Origin: Hemerocallis citrina
Taxonomy: Eukaryota > Streptophyta > Magnoliopsida > Asparagales > Asphodelaceae
Length of the DNA stretch: 64,000 nucleotides
Direction of reading: 5' to 3'
Assembly (NCBI GenBank): GCA_017893485.1
Contig: JACEHZ010000592.1
Coordinates: forward strand, 496,001 to 560,000
Shown here: positions 43,501 through 55,500 of the stretch, in pieces
Layout of the letters: every line of letters starts with the position of its first letter
How positions within the stretch are numbered: position 1 is the first letter of the stretch
Translations under genes and position numbers: made by a program
The notes under the pieces: generated by a model
What the model saw: only the letters and a program-made list of their open reading frames with translations
Database searches by the model: none
What the model was told of the DNA's origin: nothing

Positions 43501-46500
43501 AGTATTGCAGTAGTAATAGTGAGTAGTAAGTAGTAGTAATAGTAGTAAGTAGTAGTAGTAAGTAGTAACACACATATATATATAGAAAAGGGGGGAAAAG
43601 AGCTGCTTGTTGGTGCCGGCTGTAAAGAGAGACAGAAAGAGAGAGTTGTAGTGGGGTGTGGAAAGGTATAGAATGATTAGGTGTCCCTCTTTTTGCATTT
43701 AACCCCCTTAGGTTTTAACTAATTTCACTTAACCCCTAAATAACCTTATTGGATTGGGCTTTAAGAAAAGAAAGTGTTGGGCTTTTTAAGAAAGAAAAAA
43801 GTTAAACATATGGATATGTTAAACAAAAAAATAAACATAGAAATAAAAATAACAATGTCAATGCACGTATATATATATATAACAATGCATATATATTTTT
43901 ATTGTAAGAAAAGTAGTACATACTAGGTGTATTACAATCTTCCGTCGCTTCTATTTTTAGACTTGAACGACTGCTGCGTGGTCCTTCTATTGCTATTTCT
44001 AAATGCTATATATAGCAATTGACATAGAAAACGATAGTGGATGCTCTAAAGAACATCCACTTCAGCCTTAAAACCCACCTTGAACCTGTAAAAATAAAAA
44101 TAGGGTGGCTACCTTCACCAAAGATCATCAAGCCTCATATCAAATAAAAAGTGTTGTAGTAGTGGTTTGTTAGGGTGAATGGTGACTGTGAGGAACTAGT
44201 ATGAGTGAAATGTATTAGAACTATATTGAGTTATTATTATATGAAGAGTGTGTTGTGCTTGTGTTCATCGTAAACTCAACAAGTGGTATCAGAGCCGGCG
44301 GTCCGGGACGAGTCTGTCGGTGGCAGCGTTCTTGCAACCTTATTCGTGGAGGTTAAATTTAGTGTGAAGTCGGTTGGTTAGGGCCAAGCTTACATGGATA
44401 GTTTGAGATATTACACCATGTCACCATGGCGGATTTGGTGAATGTTGTCGGCACTATTAATAAGCTCAATGGGCACGATTATAGCTATTGGAAGTCTTGC
44501 ATGGAGTCATATCTACAAGGACAGGATATTTGGGAGATTGTTGGTGGAGGTGAAACTGATGCTCCAAAAGAAGTAGGCGAGACATTGAGGAAATGGAAGA
44601 TTAAGGCTGGAAAGCTATGTTCGTCCTCAAGACGACAATAGAGGAAGACCTTGATGTAAACTTAACCCTAAATAGAGAACATTCAAGAATTTTAAAGGAT
44701 CAAATTTATCAACACGTAATGCAGATTAAGTTATAAATTATAACTATTAATTGGTTTGATGGATTTTCAAGATGTGAAATAGTTTAACAAGTTCAATTGA
44801 AAGTTCAATCCTATCAATCAATAATAATACTTAATCGTTCTTAGCATGGAAGATATTCAATAAAGATTCGTACCCTATTTAGCAAGTAGAAACACTCACT
44901 CTTAATATTTGTAGACGACAGATAAATTAAATAATATTATAGAGATGATAAAGCAGTAACACAAATATTTGGGAAGTGGAAAGAGTTTACCGGGATTACA
45001 GATAAGAATAGTTGGAAGCGAAGTTGGTTGCGGCACGGCGACAATGGATGCGGCGATTGGCAGCGAGGGGCGTCGACAGCAAGAGGGACCGTCGACTTAG
45101 GAGGGTGGCAGCATCGGCTGCTAGCGACGGAGGGGTCACAGGGTGGTCGACGGGGCTGGGACTTCAGGGATGGCGGTGTTGGGGTTTTCCAACGACGGCA
45201 AGGGGCTTCGTCGACCAAGGGAAAGGAGGACGAGGCGAGGGTGAATGTGAAGTCGAAGGGAATGTGGGAGGGGTATTGGGTTTCGAGATTTCAGAGGTGT
45301 GCGGTTGCAGCACAGTGGAGGCTCGGGTGCGGGGCCGAATTAGATCAGGGGAAGGTGGAGCAACGGGGGTCGGGAGGAGGGCGAAGGGGGTGGTTGGGGC
45401 TGGTGCAGGGCGTCGGGAGGCAGAGGAAGAAGAAGAAGTTGGAGAAGGGTTAGGGTTGAGTTTGAGTTGGGATTAGGGTTTAGGATTTTAATTTGGGAAT
45501 TTGGTGGTAGGTTTAGAGTTTATCACAAACCCTAAAATTGTATCTTAATATCTCACACAAAAATATCAATGAAGAGCAAAACTCAATCACAGTAATTTTT
45601 TTATATCAATAATAGCATATTTTGCAGCGTCAAGGTGTAGGGTTGGTGGTGGTGTCGGGGAAACAGAGGCGACGGGAAGGGGTTTGGGGATGGCGGCGCT
45701 GGGGGGTTTCGGCAGCGGCAAGGGGCGTCGTCGACCAGGAGGAAAGAGGACGATGGGGGATCGCTGGCGATGGAGGGGTGGAGAGTGGTTGGCGGTCGGG
45801 GGGTTGTCGGTTGGTGGTGGTGGTGGTGGTGGGTGACAGTGGAGGTCGGTGGTGGTCGTCGGTGGCGTGGCTGGGTGGCGTCGAGGAAGGTTAGGGAAGA
45901 AGAGAGGGAGAAGATAAAAAGAATGAGTTAATTTGGGTTTGGATTTGAGTTTGATTTGGGTATTAGGGTTTAGGAATTGAAGTGAATTTAGGGATTTGGG
46001 GGTAGTTTTAGAGTTTATCACAAACCCTAAAGTTGTATCTCAATGTCTCATACAAAAAGATTAATGAAGAGCAAAACTCAATCACAATAATTTTTTAGAT
46101 CAATAATAGCATATTTTCTCAAGGCCTATATATAGGCTCAAAACAAATCCAAAACAAATCTCAAACAAATATCAAACAAATCTCTCAAATAAACTACATA
46201 TTGCTAAATCTCAAAATAAAATAAAACAAATTTGATGTCCTCATCAGACCTTCTCAAGCATATCAAAGATATCACTATTTCAAAGCATGCATGAGATGCT
46301 TTCATTGCACTCTTCTCACGGTCAGTTGTTGTCCATCAACCAAGGTGAAATGTCCATCAGTCAATATTTTACCAAAGTAAAATCACTCTGAGATTGCTCA
46401 ATTAGATGTTGATTCAAAGATTTCTTAGGCATGCATGAGAAGAATCATTATCCATGGCCTAAGACTCGAATTTAAAGGGTATATTGCAGCTATTTGTGGT

Positions 46501-49500
46501 TGGCCGACCCAACATTCTCTTTTAGATTTAGAAGAATTATTGACGACACTGACCAAGTAGATGACATGTGTTTCTACTAAAAATGAAGATGAGGCGTTAT
46601 TTAGTAGTGAAGGGAACCACCAATCGCGAGTTCAGAATGGTCAGCGATTTAGAAAACAGGGTACATGGAGACATCCTGTAAGGAGCACTCACCCAGATGG
46701 AGTACAACAGAATGATCAACAAGAATGATGCTACAACTACGGTAAGATGGACATTTTGCTCGTGACTGTTGGTATAGGAAGAGACCGATACAAGGTAATT
46801 AAACAACATCAAATAACTACAGTGTAGACATCGAAGATGATTGGGATTGGGGTGCCCAAGCATCCCTAGCCGTCGAAAAAGAAGAATCACATATTCAAGA
46901 GGATGTCAATGATCTTGCATTAATCTCAGCTGTGATAGATGTTGAACCAGCATTATCTGGAAGAAGCTAGGAGCAGTCAACTACAATGAGGATTGGATTG
47001 TTGATTCAGGATGCTCCAACCACATGACCGAAAATAAGGAGAAGCTACTCGAATTGTCCAAGTACATTATTGTCAATAATTCAAGGCTTCCAATTTCACA
47101 TATGGGAAAGTCCGTAGGTTGTCCCGAGTATTATCCCACACCAAGTACAAATGGAGAATGCCTAACCATGTTCCGGGTATAAAGAAAAATCACTTTTTAG
47201 TATTTTAATTAACATCACCTGTCAACTATGTGGTGTTTGGACCAGAACACGTTAAACTATACTGCAACTTGAAGCCCTTTGGAGAGCCAATAATGGAAGG
47301 GCAAAAGTTCTATCAATGTAATTTTAATAGAATCGGCATATGTAGATAAGCCAATAAAGAATGAGACATCGGACTTGTAGCATGCAAGACTTGGACATGT
47401 GAGCTATCACTAACTTAAGATGATGATGGAGTGATCTATGATCAAGGGTCTACCAAAGCTAGATATATGTGGTGACACAATATGCGCAGGCTGTCAGTAA
47501 GGTAAGGCACGTTAACTTTTGTACTAGGAATCCCAATTCAGAGCTAAAGAACCCCTTGAGTTTATCCACTAAGATGTCCTTGGTCGAGTGAAGCAACCAT
47601 CCATCAGTGAAATTAGATACATGTTGACTTTTATTAACGACTTCTCTAGGTATGTATAGGTTTTTTTTAGGGTCAATTCCACACGGGTCACTAACAAATG
47701 TGGAAATTCCATATACCTCACTCACAAATTGATATTTCCATATAACTCATTAACTTACTATTCTCACTCTTCTTATGTTAAATTTTTTCACGAGTTTAAA
47801 AATGACTATTTTGTCCTCTTTTAAAATTAAGGGTTAAGGTTTAGGGTTAGGGCAGTTTTTAAAATTAAGGGTTAAAAATGACTATTTTGCCCTTTTTTAA
47901 AACCCTAACTCTAACCCTATCCTTAACCCTAAACCCTAAACCTAAAAGGAGGGCAAAATAGTCATTTTTAAACCCAGGGTAAGATTTAATATAAGTAGAG
48001 TGACAATAACAAAAAAAGTACTATTTTGGTATTGGTCAATATTGTGACTTGTGAGTGAGTTATACGAAAATATCAATTTTTGATTGAGGTATATGGAATT
48101 TCCATGTTTGTTAGTGACCCAAGTTGGAAAAACCCCTTTTTAAAGGAAAAATCTCAAGTATTTTCCATGTTCAAAAAATTCCAAGAAAAAATTGAGCCAA
48201 GAAAAAGATGCAATGCCTTCGCACCAACAAAAAGGGAGAGTTTACTTCGAAAGAATTCTACGAATATGTACGAGTATGCAAGATTCAAAGGCAATTGACA
48301 TGCTTATATACTCCACAATGGAGTTGCAAAAAGAAAGAATCGACATTTGGGAGAAAGTTGTAGAAGCATGTTCCATGCTAAAAATGTACCAGGACGTTTT
48401 TGGGTAGAGTGCATGAAGACGGCAGCACACGTGATTAACTGACTACCACAGCCAAAGCTAGGGTTCATTTCATCATTCTAGAAGCTGTGGAACATCAAAC
48501 CTACTATAAGTTACGTTCGAGTTTTTGGCAGTATTGTTTATGTCCTTGTGCCATTTCACATGCATAGCAAGTTTGATAAGAAAGTCATTTGGTGCATTTT
48601 TTGGGGGGACGACAATGAAACAAATGAGTGGAGATGTTCTGATCCGACATATGGCCATTGCAACACATCGAGAAATGTTGTCTACGATGAAACATCATCT
48701 TGTCCCCACAAGAAGTTCTGCTACCGGACACTAAAGGTTTGGAGATCAAGATGAAGATAATAGAACGCATACTAAATCAGGGCCTAGCTCTCCCAAGGGA
48801 ATGAAAGAACAAAATCCATTGCTGAAAGAACAAAATCCATTGCAAACTTGATTTCGTTCACAAACACCTGAGGAGGAACATCCAAGACCGATAGAAGATG
48901 TTGGAGAAGAATCAACTCCACAGCTTCGAAGGACGACAAGACAAAGGAAACCAAATCCGAAATATGCTAATGCAGCAGTGCTCGAAGAAGTAAAGAAGTC
49001 GCCAACCTATGAAGAGGTTTGTCAAAGAGATGAATGGGTCAAGGCTATGGAGGAAGAGATTCAAGCCTTGAAAGAGAATCAAACTTGGGACTTGGTTCCA
49101 CTACCAAAGAATGTAAAGCCCATTTCTCGCAAGTGGGTTTACAAGGTGAAGACTAAGCTTGATGGCTCCATCGAGAGATACAAGGCAAGACTTGCTGCTC
49201 AAGGATTCTCACAACAGTATGGACTAGATTACAATGAGACATTCAATCCACTAGCAAAGATCACAACAGTATGGAGTTAGCACTGGCTGCAAATAAAGGA
49301 TGGAAGTTGTGGCAAATGGATGTGAAGAACGCTTTCCCATTTGGTGAAGTTGATCGAGAGATATACATGGAGCAACCGGGTTTGTTAGTGAAGAATCGTC
49401 CAAGTACGTTTGCAAGTTCAGAAAGGCACTATATGGACTGAAGCAAGCACCGAGAGCATGGTATGGCAAGATAGGAGAGTTTCTCGTCCAGAGTAGTTAT

Positions 49501-52500
49501 TCATTTACCCAACAGACTAGCCTATTTGTGAAGGAGTACAGTGATAAGATTGCAGTTATTCTTGCATACGTAGATGACTTGATCATTATGGGAGATGATA
49601 AGGAAGAAATTCATTGAACTAGGGAGAATCTTTCAATTTGGTTTCAGATGAAAGAGCTTGGCGAGCTTAGACATTTTCTTGGCTTGGAGGTTGATCGAAC
49701 AAGAGAAGGGTTACTTCACTGCCAGCAGAAGTATGCAAAAGATTTACTGGTCAAGTGCGAGATGCTTAACTGCAACCTATCTTTACTCCTATGGAGACAA
49801 ATGTCAACCTATGTGCACATGAAGGTAAAGGATCTTGAAGATCAAACTATGTATCGACAACTTGCCGGAAGTATCATCTATCTGACAATGACAAGGCCAG
49901 ACTTCACTTTTGCAGTTGGAGTAGTAAGTCGATACATGCAGAAGTCGAAAAAGTCTCACTTGGAAGAAGTCGAAAAAGTCTCACTTGGAAGCAGTACGAC
50001 GAATTCTAAGGTATGTCAAAGGAACGATTGATTATGGCCTCATATATAAGACAAAGAATGTGAGTTAGTCATGTACTGTGATGCTGACTATGCTGGAGAT
50101 CACGACACTCGAAGGTCTGCAACTGGTTATACTTTTAGTCTAGGATCAACAGTCGTTTCATGGTGCAACAAGAGACAATCAACTATGTCCCGGTCGACCA
50201 CAGAAGCAGAATATCGTTCTGCAGCGATGGCAGCTCAAGAAAGCATATGGTTTATGCACCTGATGAAAGACCTACATCAACCAATTGACTATTCGATTGG
50301 ATTGTTCGACAATGTGTCAGCTATAAAATTGGCAGAGAATCCAGTGTTTCGCGCAAGAACAGAGCATATAGAAGTTCATCATCATTTCTCCAGAGAAAAG
50401 GTGCTAAATGAAGAAATTTGGATGGAGCCAATAAAGACCGAAGAGCAAGTGGCGGACATTTCACTAAAGGACTCGGCTTTTCGAAAATCATCGAGTTTAG
50501 GAAGCAACTCGGCATGACTACAAGAGAAATTGGTGCGGAGGGGCAGTGTTGAGAGAGTCATCACCAACTCTTCTGGAAGAAGCAAAGCAGTATTACAATC
50601 AATAAACCTCCCTTGTGTTCAGTTTGGAACTATGCTTGCTGGTTGCTTTTGGAACACACAAAACCCTAGGTTATAGAACTTCCACATCAGCCTTAAAACC
50701 CACCTTGAACCTGTAAAAATAGGGAGGCTACCTTCACCAAAGATCATCAAGCCTCATTTCAAATAAAATGTTACAGTAGTGATTTGTTAGGGGGAATGAG
50801 TGACTGAGGAAGTAGTATGGGTGTTAGAATTATATTTGGTTATTATTATATGAAGAGTGTGTTGTGCTTGTGTTCTTCTTAAACTCAACAAACACAAATC
50901 AAAGCCTGCACTTTTTTTTCACAGTACTATTCATGTTCTTTTTGCTCCAGTTCACTTCATGATGTTCAGAGTTCATGTATCAGGTGCACGTGATCAATGT
51001 TATTCGGCGCATATTTTGTTGTATTTTTGATTTTTTTTCTCTTAGAATCTTAATGTTATGAAGCACTGCTTAACTTCATTCTTACCTCATTCAATTTAGG
51101 ATGTGGACGAAGAGGTGCTTAAAATACAGAATGCTATGGGCGCGGAGATTGATGTGAGCTTTGATTGTGTTGGCTTCAGCAAAACAATGTCCACTGCCCT
51201 TAATGCTACCAAACCTGGTGGTAAAGTTTGTCTCATAGGAATGGGGCATAATGAGTTGACTGTTCCTTTAACTCCTGCAGCAGCAAGGTAATCGGTCTGT
51301 CGAATTTTCTATATAATCTCGTCCATGACTATATTGAGGAATACGATATTAGCCATTTGTGGGATATCTTCTTTTTGAGTAAAATTAATTAAGTATCCCG
51401 TAGTTAAACGAAATTCTTTATAGCAATATTGCTGTCTTACTTTTCCCTCCTCAATTATATGTGTCTAGGAGAACTTGACAATATTTCTTTTGGTCCAAAA
51501 ACATTCATTAATATTTAGTAGTTTAAAGCCTATGTGAACCGATGAGGGTGAACACCTGTGGTATCTCGGATACAACTATTTTAATCACCTATCCCTCTTT
51601 TTTGACTTTTCCACAAGGGACCATCATCCAAGTCCAACCCTTGTTGAGTATCTTTCTTTTCAATAGTTTTTCTTGGTTAGGATTTTGACAACAATTAGGT
51701 TGCTTCAAAAATTATGCTCAGTATCTTTTTTTTAATTGTTTTTTTGGTTAGGAAATGGACACTAATTAGATCATCTTCCAACAACTGATCGAGAAATTTA
51801 CCAAATCTTTCTTGGAGCATCTGCGTTAATAGCTGTCCCTGTTTTTAGAGAAAAGACTCTTAGCAGAGTTACTGACGATACCTTTGGTCCTTCATTAGCA
51901 TAGTCATTACACACCTTTCTCTTAGAAAATTATGGCGCATCGGAGTTGTTGAGCAAGGTAGCGAGGAGCACAAGCATATTTGAGGAACAACCAAGCAAGT
52001 AATCACATCAATCACACAAATATTTGTCCCGATTTGGACGAACCCTAATCCGGAGGGAAAATATAGGGAGATATTATTCGACTAGAGAAGATTACAGGAG
52101 TTGCAAACTCATTTATCAAGAACTATCTCTCGAGCATCACTTATAATGTAAAATTCTCAATGAGGTACTTATTCTCTCAATGGATGCTATTACAGTATAT
52201 AGAGATCTAGAGAAACTCTAGGTTTAGTCTTGATACAATAACCGTTCTATATATATCACGAAGAATAAGTCAATCGATCAGAGGCGTACGATCTAACTTG
52301 GAGTAGAAGATGGGCTCAAACAATCAAAACTAGATATAGGCCCAAATAGTTGTTGCACGCCAATGATGGTTGACTGCCCAAAGTGGCATTCGACTGTGTC
52401 TGGTCAAAGGGTTTGGGCGATCGACTGCCACTAGGGGCAATCGACTGTCAAATCCCTATGTTGTTGCTATTGATACTTTGACTTCTCTCCATCGACACTT

Positions 52501-55500
52501 CAACCTTCCTTCGCTTCAATGTCTTCTCATCGCATCGAACCAAGTATGCAAGACATATACCCAACAATCTTCACCTTGGATTGCATACGCGTGCTATCAA
52601 CACTGTGTGATTAATTATCTCTAGACTCTTGTTTTTCACTTGTAAACGAACTCGGTTCATAAGTTTATTATGCTGGTTGAATCTATCTTTCACCTTATTT
52701 CATCAATCAGTATGTCCTTCAAAGGCACACCCTAGTAGGCATTAACGTGGAGGTGTCACTCTCCACATGAACTTTACTTACCCCGAGGCACTGTCCACCT
52801 CTCAACGATATTCGAAAGTCGTGGTCTCGCTTCGATGATTCTAGTGGCGGCAGATTAGATGACGCTTTAGGAATAACGGGCATAGAAACACTTACGGAAA
52901 ATTTCTGATTTCCACAGCTTTTAGAGGCTATGCTAGCCTGGTCTAATACCCCTCTTTCTGATCACCTAATGACGACCTTCCCAAACAGACAAAACTCCAC
53001 CTCGAGTTGTGTACCTACAGTCGCGTGCTTTCAGAGTTCTCAAGGATATCAGATTCCGTTTCAACAGAGCTATATGCATGACTTTCCTTAGAATGTACAT
53101 GTTTCCATATGGCATCTCCAACTCAACTGTTCTCTCACCAACTACATCACAAAACTCACCAGTACCCGTCCTCACACAACGATCCGTTGTTGACTTGTTT
53201 GTAGAAAACTTCTCCTTCTCGGAGCAAATGTGAGTAGAACTACCTGAATTAAGAAACCAATCAGAATTCACATCTAAAGAATTTGAAATAAGAAGACAAT
53301 CGAAATTTTTACCTATTTCAGTAGCACTGACAACATTGGCGCTCTTCTGATTCAACAACTTGCCACAATCCTTCTTGTAATGTCCAACCTTCTTGCAATG
53401 TTGGCAATGGGTCACACCTTTATGCGCTCTTTGATTGTCAGTTGAAGGATCTTTCACCGCTAAGCAACTTGTGGAAGTAGACGATTTCTGAGTCTCCTTT
53501 GTAAGTTGATCTTCCTTCAATCCCTTGATCACCTCAGCCACCGAAAGATTCTCCTTGGCAGACTTTCCGTGTAGCATGGTAGTTATCAAATGCGCGTACG
53601 AACCTGGAAGTGAATATATCAAGTTGAAAGCTTTATCCTCTTCGCCTAAATCATCTGCATTTATCGCCCTCAAGTTCAGATAATACCTGATTGAACTCTG
53701 TAATATGATCTTTGAAGAAGGGGATCTTCCTTCATTGAGAAACAAAATAGTTCTTCCAGTACATTCGATCCCATAACGACGATCCTGAGTAGCAATTATG
53801 AGTCGTGCCTACAGACTCGCCGCATTCTCCTCATGGCAGTGGCACTTGACCTCGCCTGCCAATCACAATCGGATTAAATGTAGGGCTCTTAGACAAATCT
53901 CATCTGACTGATCCTCCTTGTTAGATGACGTTCCTTTATCTCTAAACGTAGACGTTCTTGAACCAGTACATCATATATGTCCACCTTCCAGAGATTAAAG
54001 TTGACCTTACCGTCAAACAGACTCAAACTTCTTGATCTTCACGTAGTTGTGACCCATCATCTTCACCAAGGGACTTGTCAACCGTAGCTTTGATACCAGT
54101 TGTTAGAAATTTGGCGCAGCGGAGTTGGAGCTAGGAGTGCGAGAAGCGATAACCGATCTTGTTAGATATTAAGTTAGATATTAAGTTAGATATTATATTA
54201 TGAGAGATATTATTATCAAATAATGTATTGATTTAGTCTTCCCTTCTCTTATATATATAGGTGACATATTGTACCCAGTTTATTCAATCTATTAATAAGA
54301 ATTCATTCATTCCTACCCCCAATTCTAACATGGTATTAGAGCCTATAGTCCTATAAGGCTTATACTAATTTTATCCTCGTCATCGAGGTGGAGTGGTTCT
54401 TTCCTTCATCGAAATCACGGAGTGGTTCTTTCCTTCATTGGAATCACTCTACCTCCTGACATCTCTCTCTCCAATCCCAAAACATTAATCCCCCCACAAT
54501 CCACTAATCAAATCAGCCTCCAACCCTAATCTCTAATCAGTTTCTTTAAACCCTAACCCTAATCTCCTCATTCAATCAACAGCCGCCAAACCCAACTACT
54601 CCAACTTCATCTACAACTGTCTTCTTCATTGGCAACAACAAAAGCAACCCTCGACCACCACTGCGGCAATATCAACATCAACAACAACACTGCTTCAGAA
54701 TCCCGACGCCCTTCGTCGACAACCTAAACAAGATTGCTACTGAGAAACTCTTCCCTCTCCCTTCCATCTCCGACGTCGGATCCGCATCAAGATCCTCGCT
54801 CGCTCCTGATCTCTTCCCCAATCTCCTGAAAGAGGTGAACGAGCGGGAGGTGGATAAAGCCACCGATCAGTTGCAGTCAGCAGGGATTTATGGGTCCGAT
54901 GATGGCGCGGCTGACGGTGAGGCTCCTTCCAATCAGTCAGGAAGCTTCTTCATCTTCATCATCATCCTCCCGATGCCATGCTCCCGCTCCCGGGTGCTGG
55001 CGAACTCTCTAGCACTGCCATCGCCAAGCGCCTTGCTTCCTGCAACACTACCGCTCGCTCCGGCACTACAGCTCCCCCTAACCGCCGCTCCTCCCTCCTT
55101 CCACCCTGGCCACCACCCTCCCAAACCAATACCCAACACCCTAGCCCTAACTGCTGTCTCTCTCAAACTCTTCAAACCCTATTATCCTACCACAAACCCG
55201 ACTCGCTTACTCCATACCCTAAATCCATCTCCCTAACGGGTTACCCAAAAACCTAATCTACTCAAAACTCGATGCCCAAACCCATATGCAGACCCTATTA
55301 GGCTATTACCCAAAACTCTAATACCCTATTACCAAACCCGACCCGAAGGCACACCCAAACCTTAACCCGTTTTCTATTTTTAAAAAAACCCAAAAAAAAA
55401 AAATCAAAAAAAAAATATTTCTTGCAGGTTCTTCTGCATCTAGATCCCTGCTACAACCTCACACAGGTTAATCCGTCACGAGTTTGAGAGGGGGAGATCC

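Larger units (their letters stand above)
41149..43936 (-). mobile_element. solo LTR of a Gypsy (Tekay-like) element
   Basis: 2,788 bp from TGTTGCGCCCCG to GGTGTATTACA with the perfect 5-bp TSD ATCTT (41144-41148, 43937-43941). There is no internal region, so the two LTRs of the original element recombined. Layout resembles 1023-4707: the CGTCAGTT hairpin near the left end and a TATA-like minus-strand TATATATATATGTG near 43570. Confidence 0.9.
40587..44046. mobile_element. Harbinger-like MITE C, split by a solo LTR
   Basis: It starts GAGCATCCACTGTCATTGGC and ends with the complement of GAGCATCCACTATCGTTTTC, with TSD TAA (40584-40586, 44047-44049) in the Copia LTR. Without the solo LTR it is about 670 bp. 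Interior hairpins such as ACGGATGATGTTCATCCGT (about 40980) parallel those of MITEs A and B. No coding. Confidence 0.85.
40465..50890 (+). mobile_element. Copia retrotransposon in SDH intron 4, decayed, with nested insertions
   Basis: 5' LTR 40465-44281 (split by a MITE) and 3' LTR 50547-50890, with TSD AACAC at 40460-40464 and 50891-50895. It lies in the same direction as SDH. Gag, protease, integrase, RT and RNase H can be followed in order but with many stops and shifts. LTRs differ by around 10 percent, so it is old. Without the nested insertions it is about 4.9 kb. Confidence 0.92.

Noticed and set aside
43235..43565. CRISPR-like array
   Set aside because: It is a plant microsatellite; there are no spacers and no cas genes.
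43106..43698. Three overlapping long minus-strand frames rich in Tyr, Leu and Thr
   Set aside because: They exist only because a trinucleotide repeat lacks stops in several frames; composition is not protein-like.
45012..45476. 154- and 141-codon frames in GC-rich sequence
   Set aside because: GC-rich LTR-like DNA has few stops; the frames overlap each other, are not similar to any family and are not kept in the duplicated block.
47829..47950. Telomere-type repeats as a sign of a chromosome end or fusion site
   Set aside because: They are few, degenerate and confined to the arms of a MITE.
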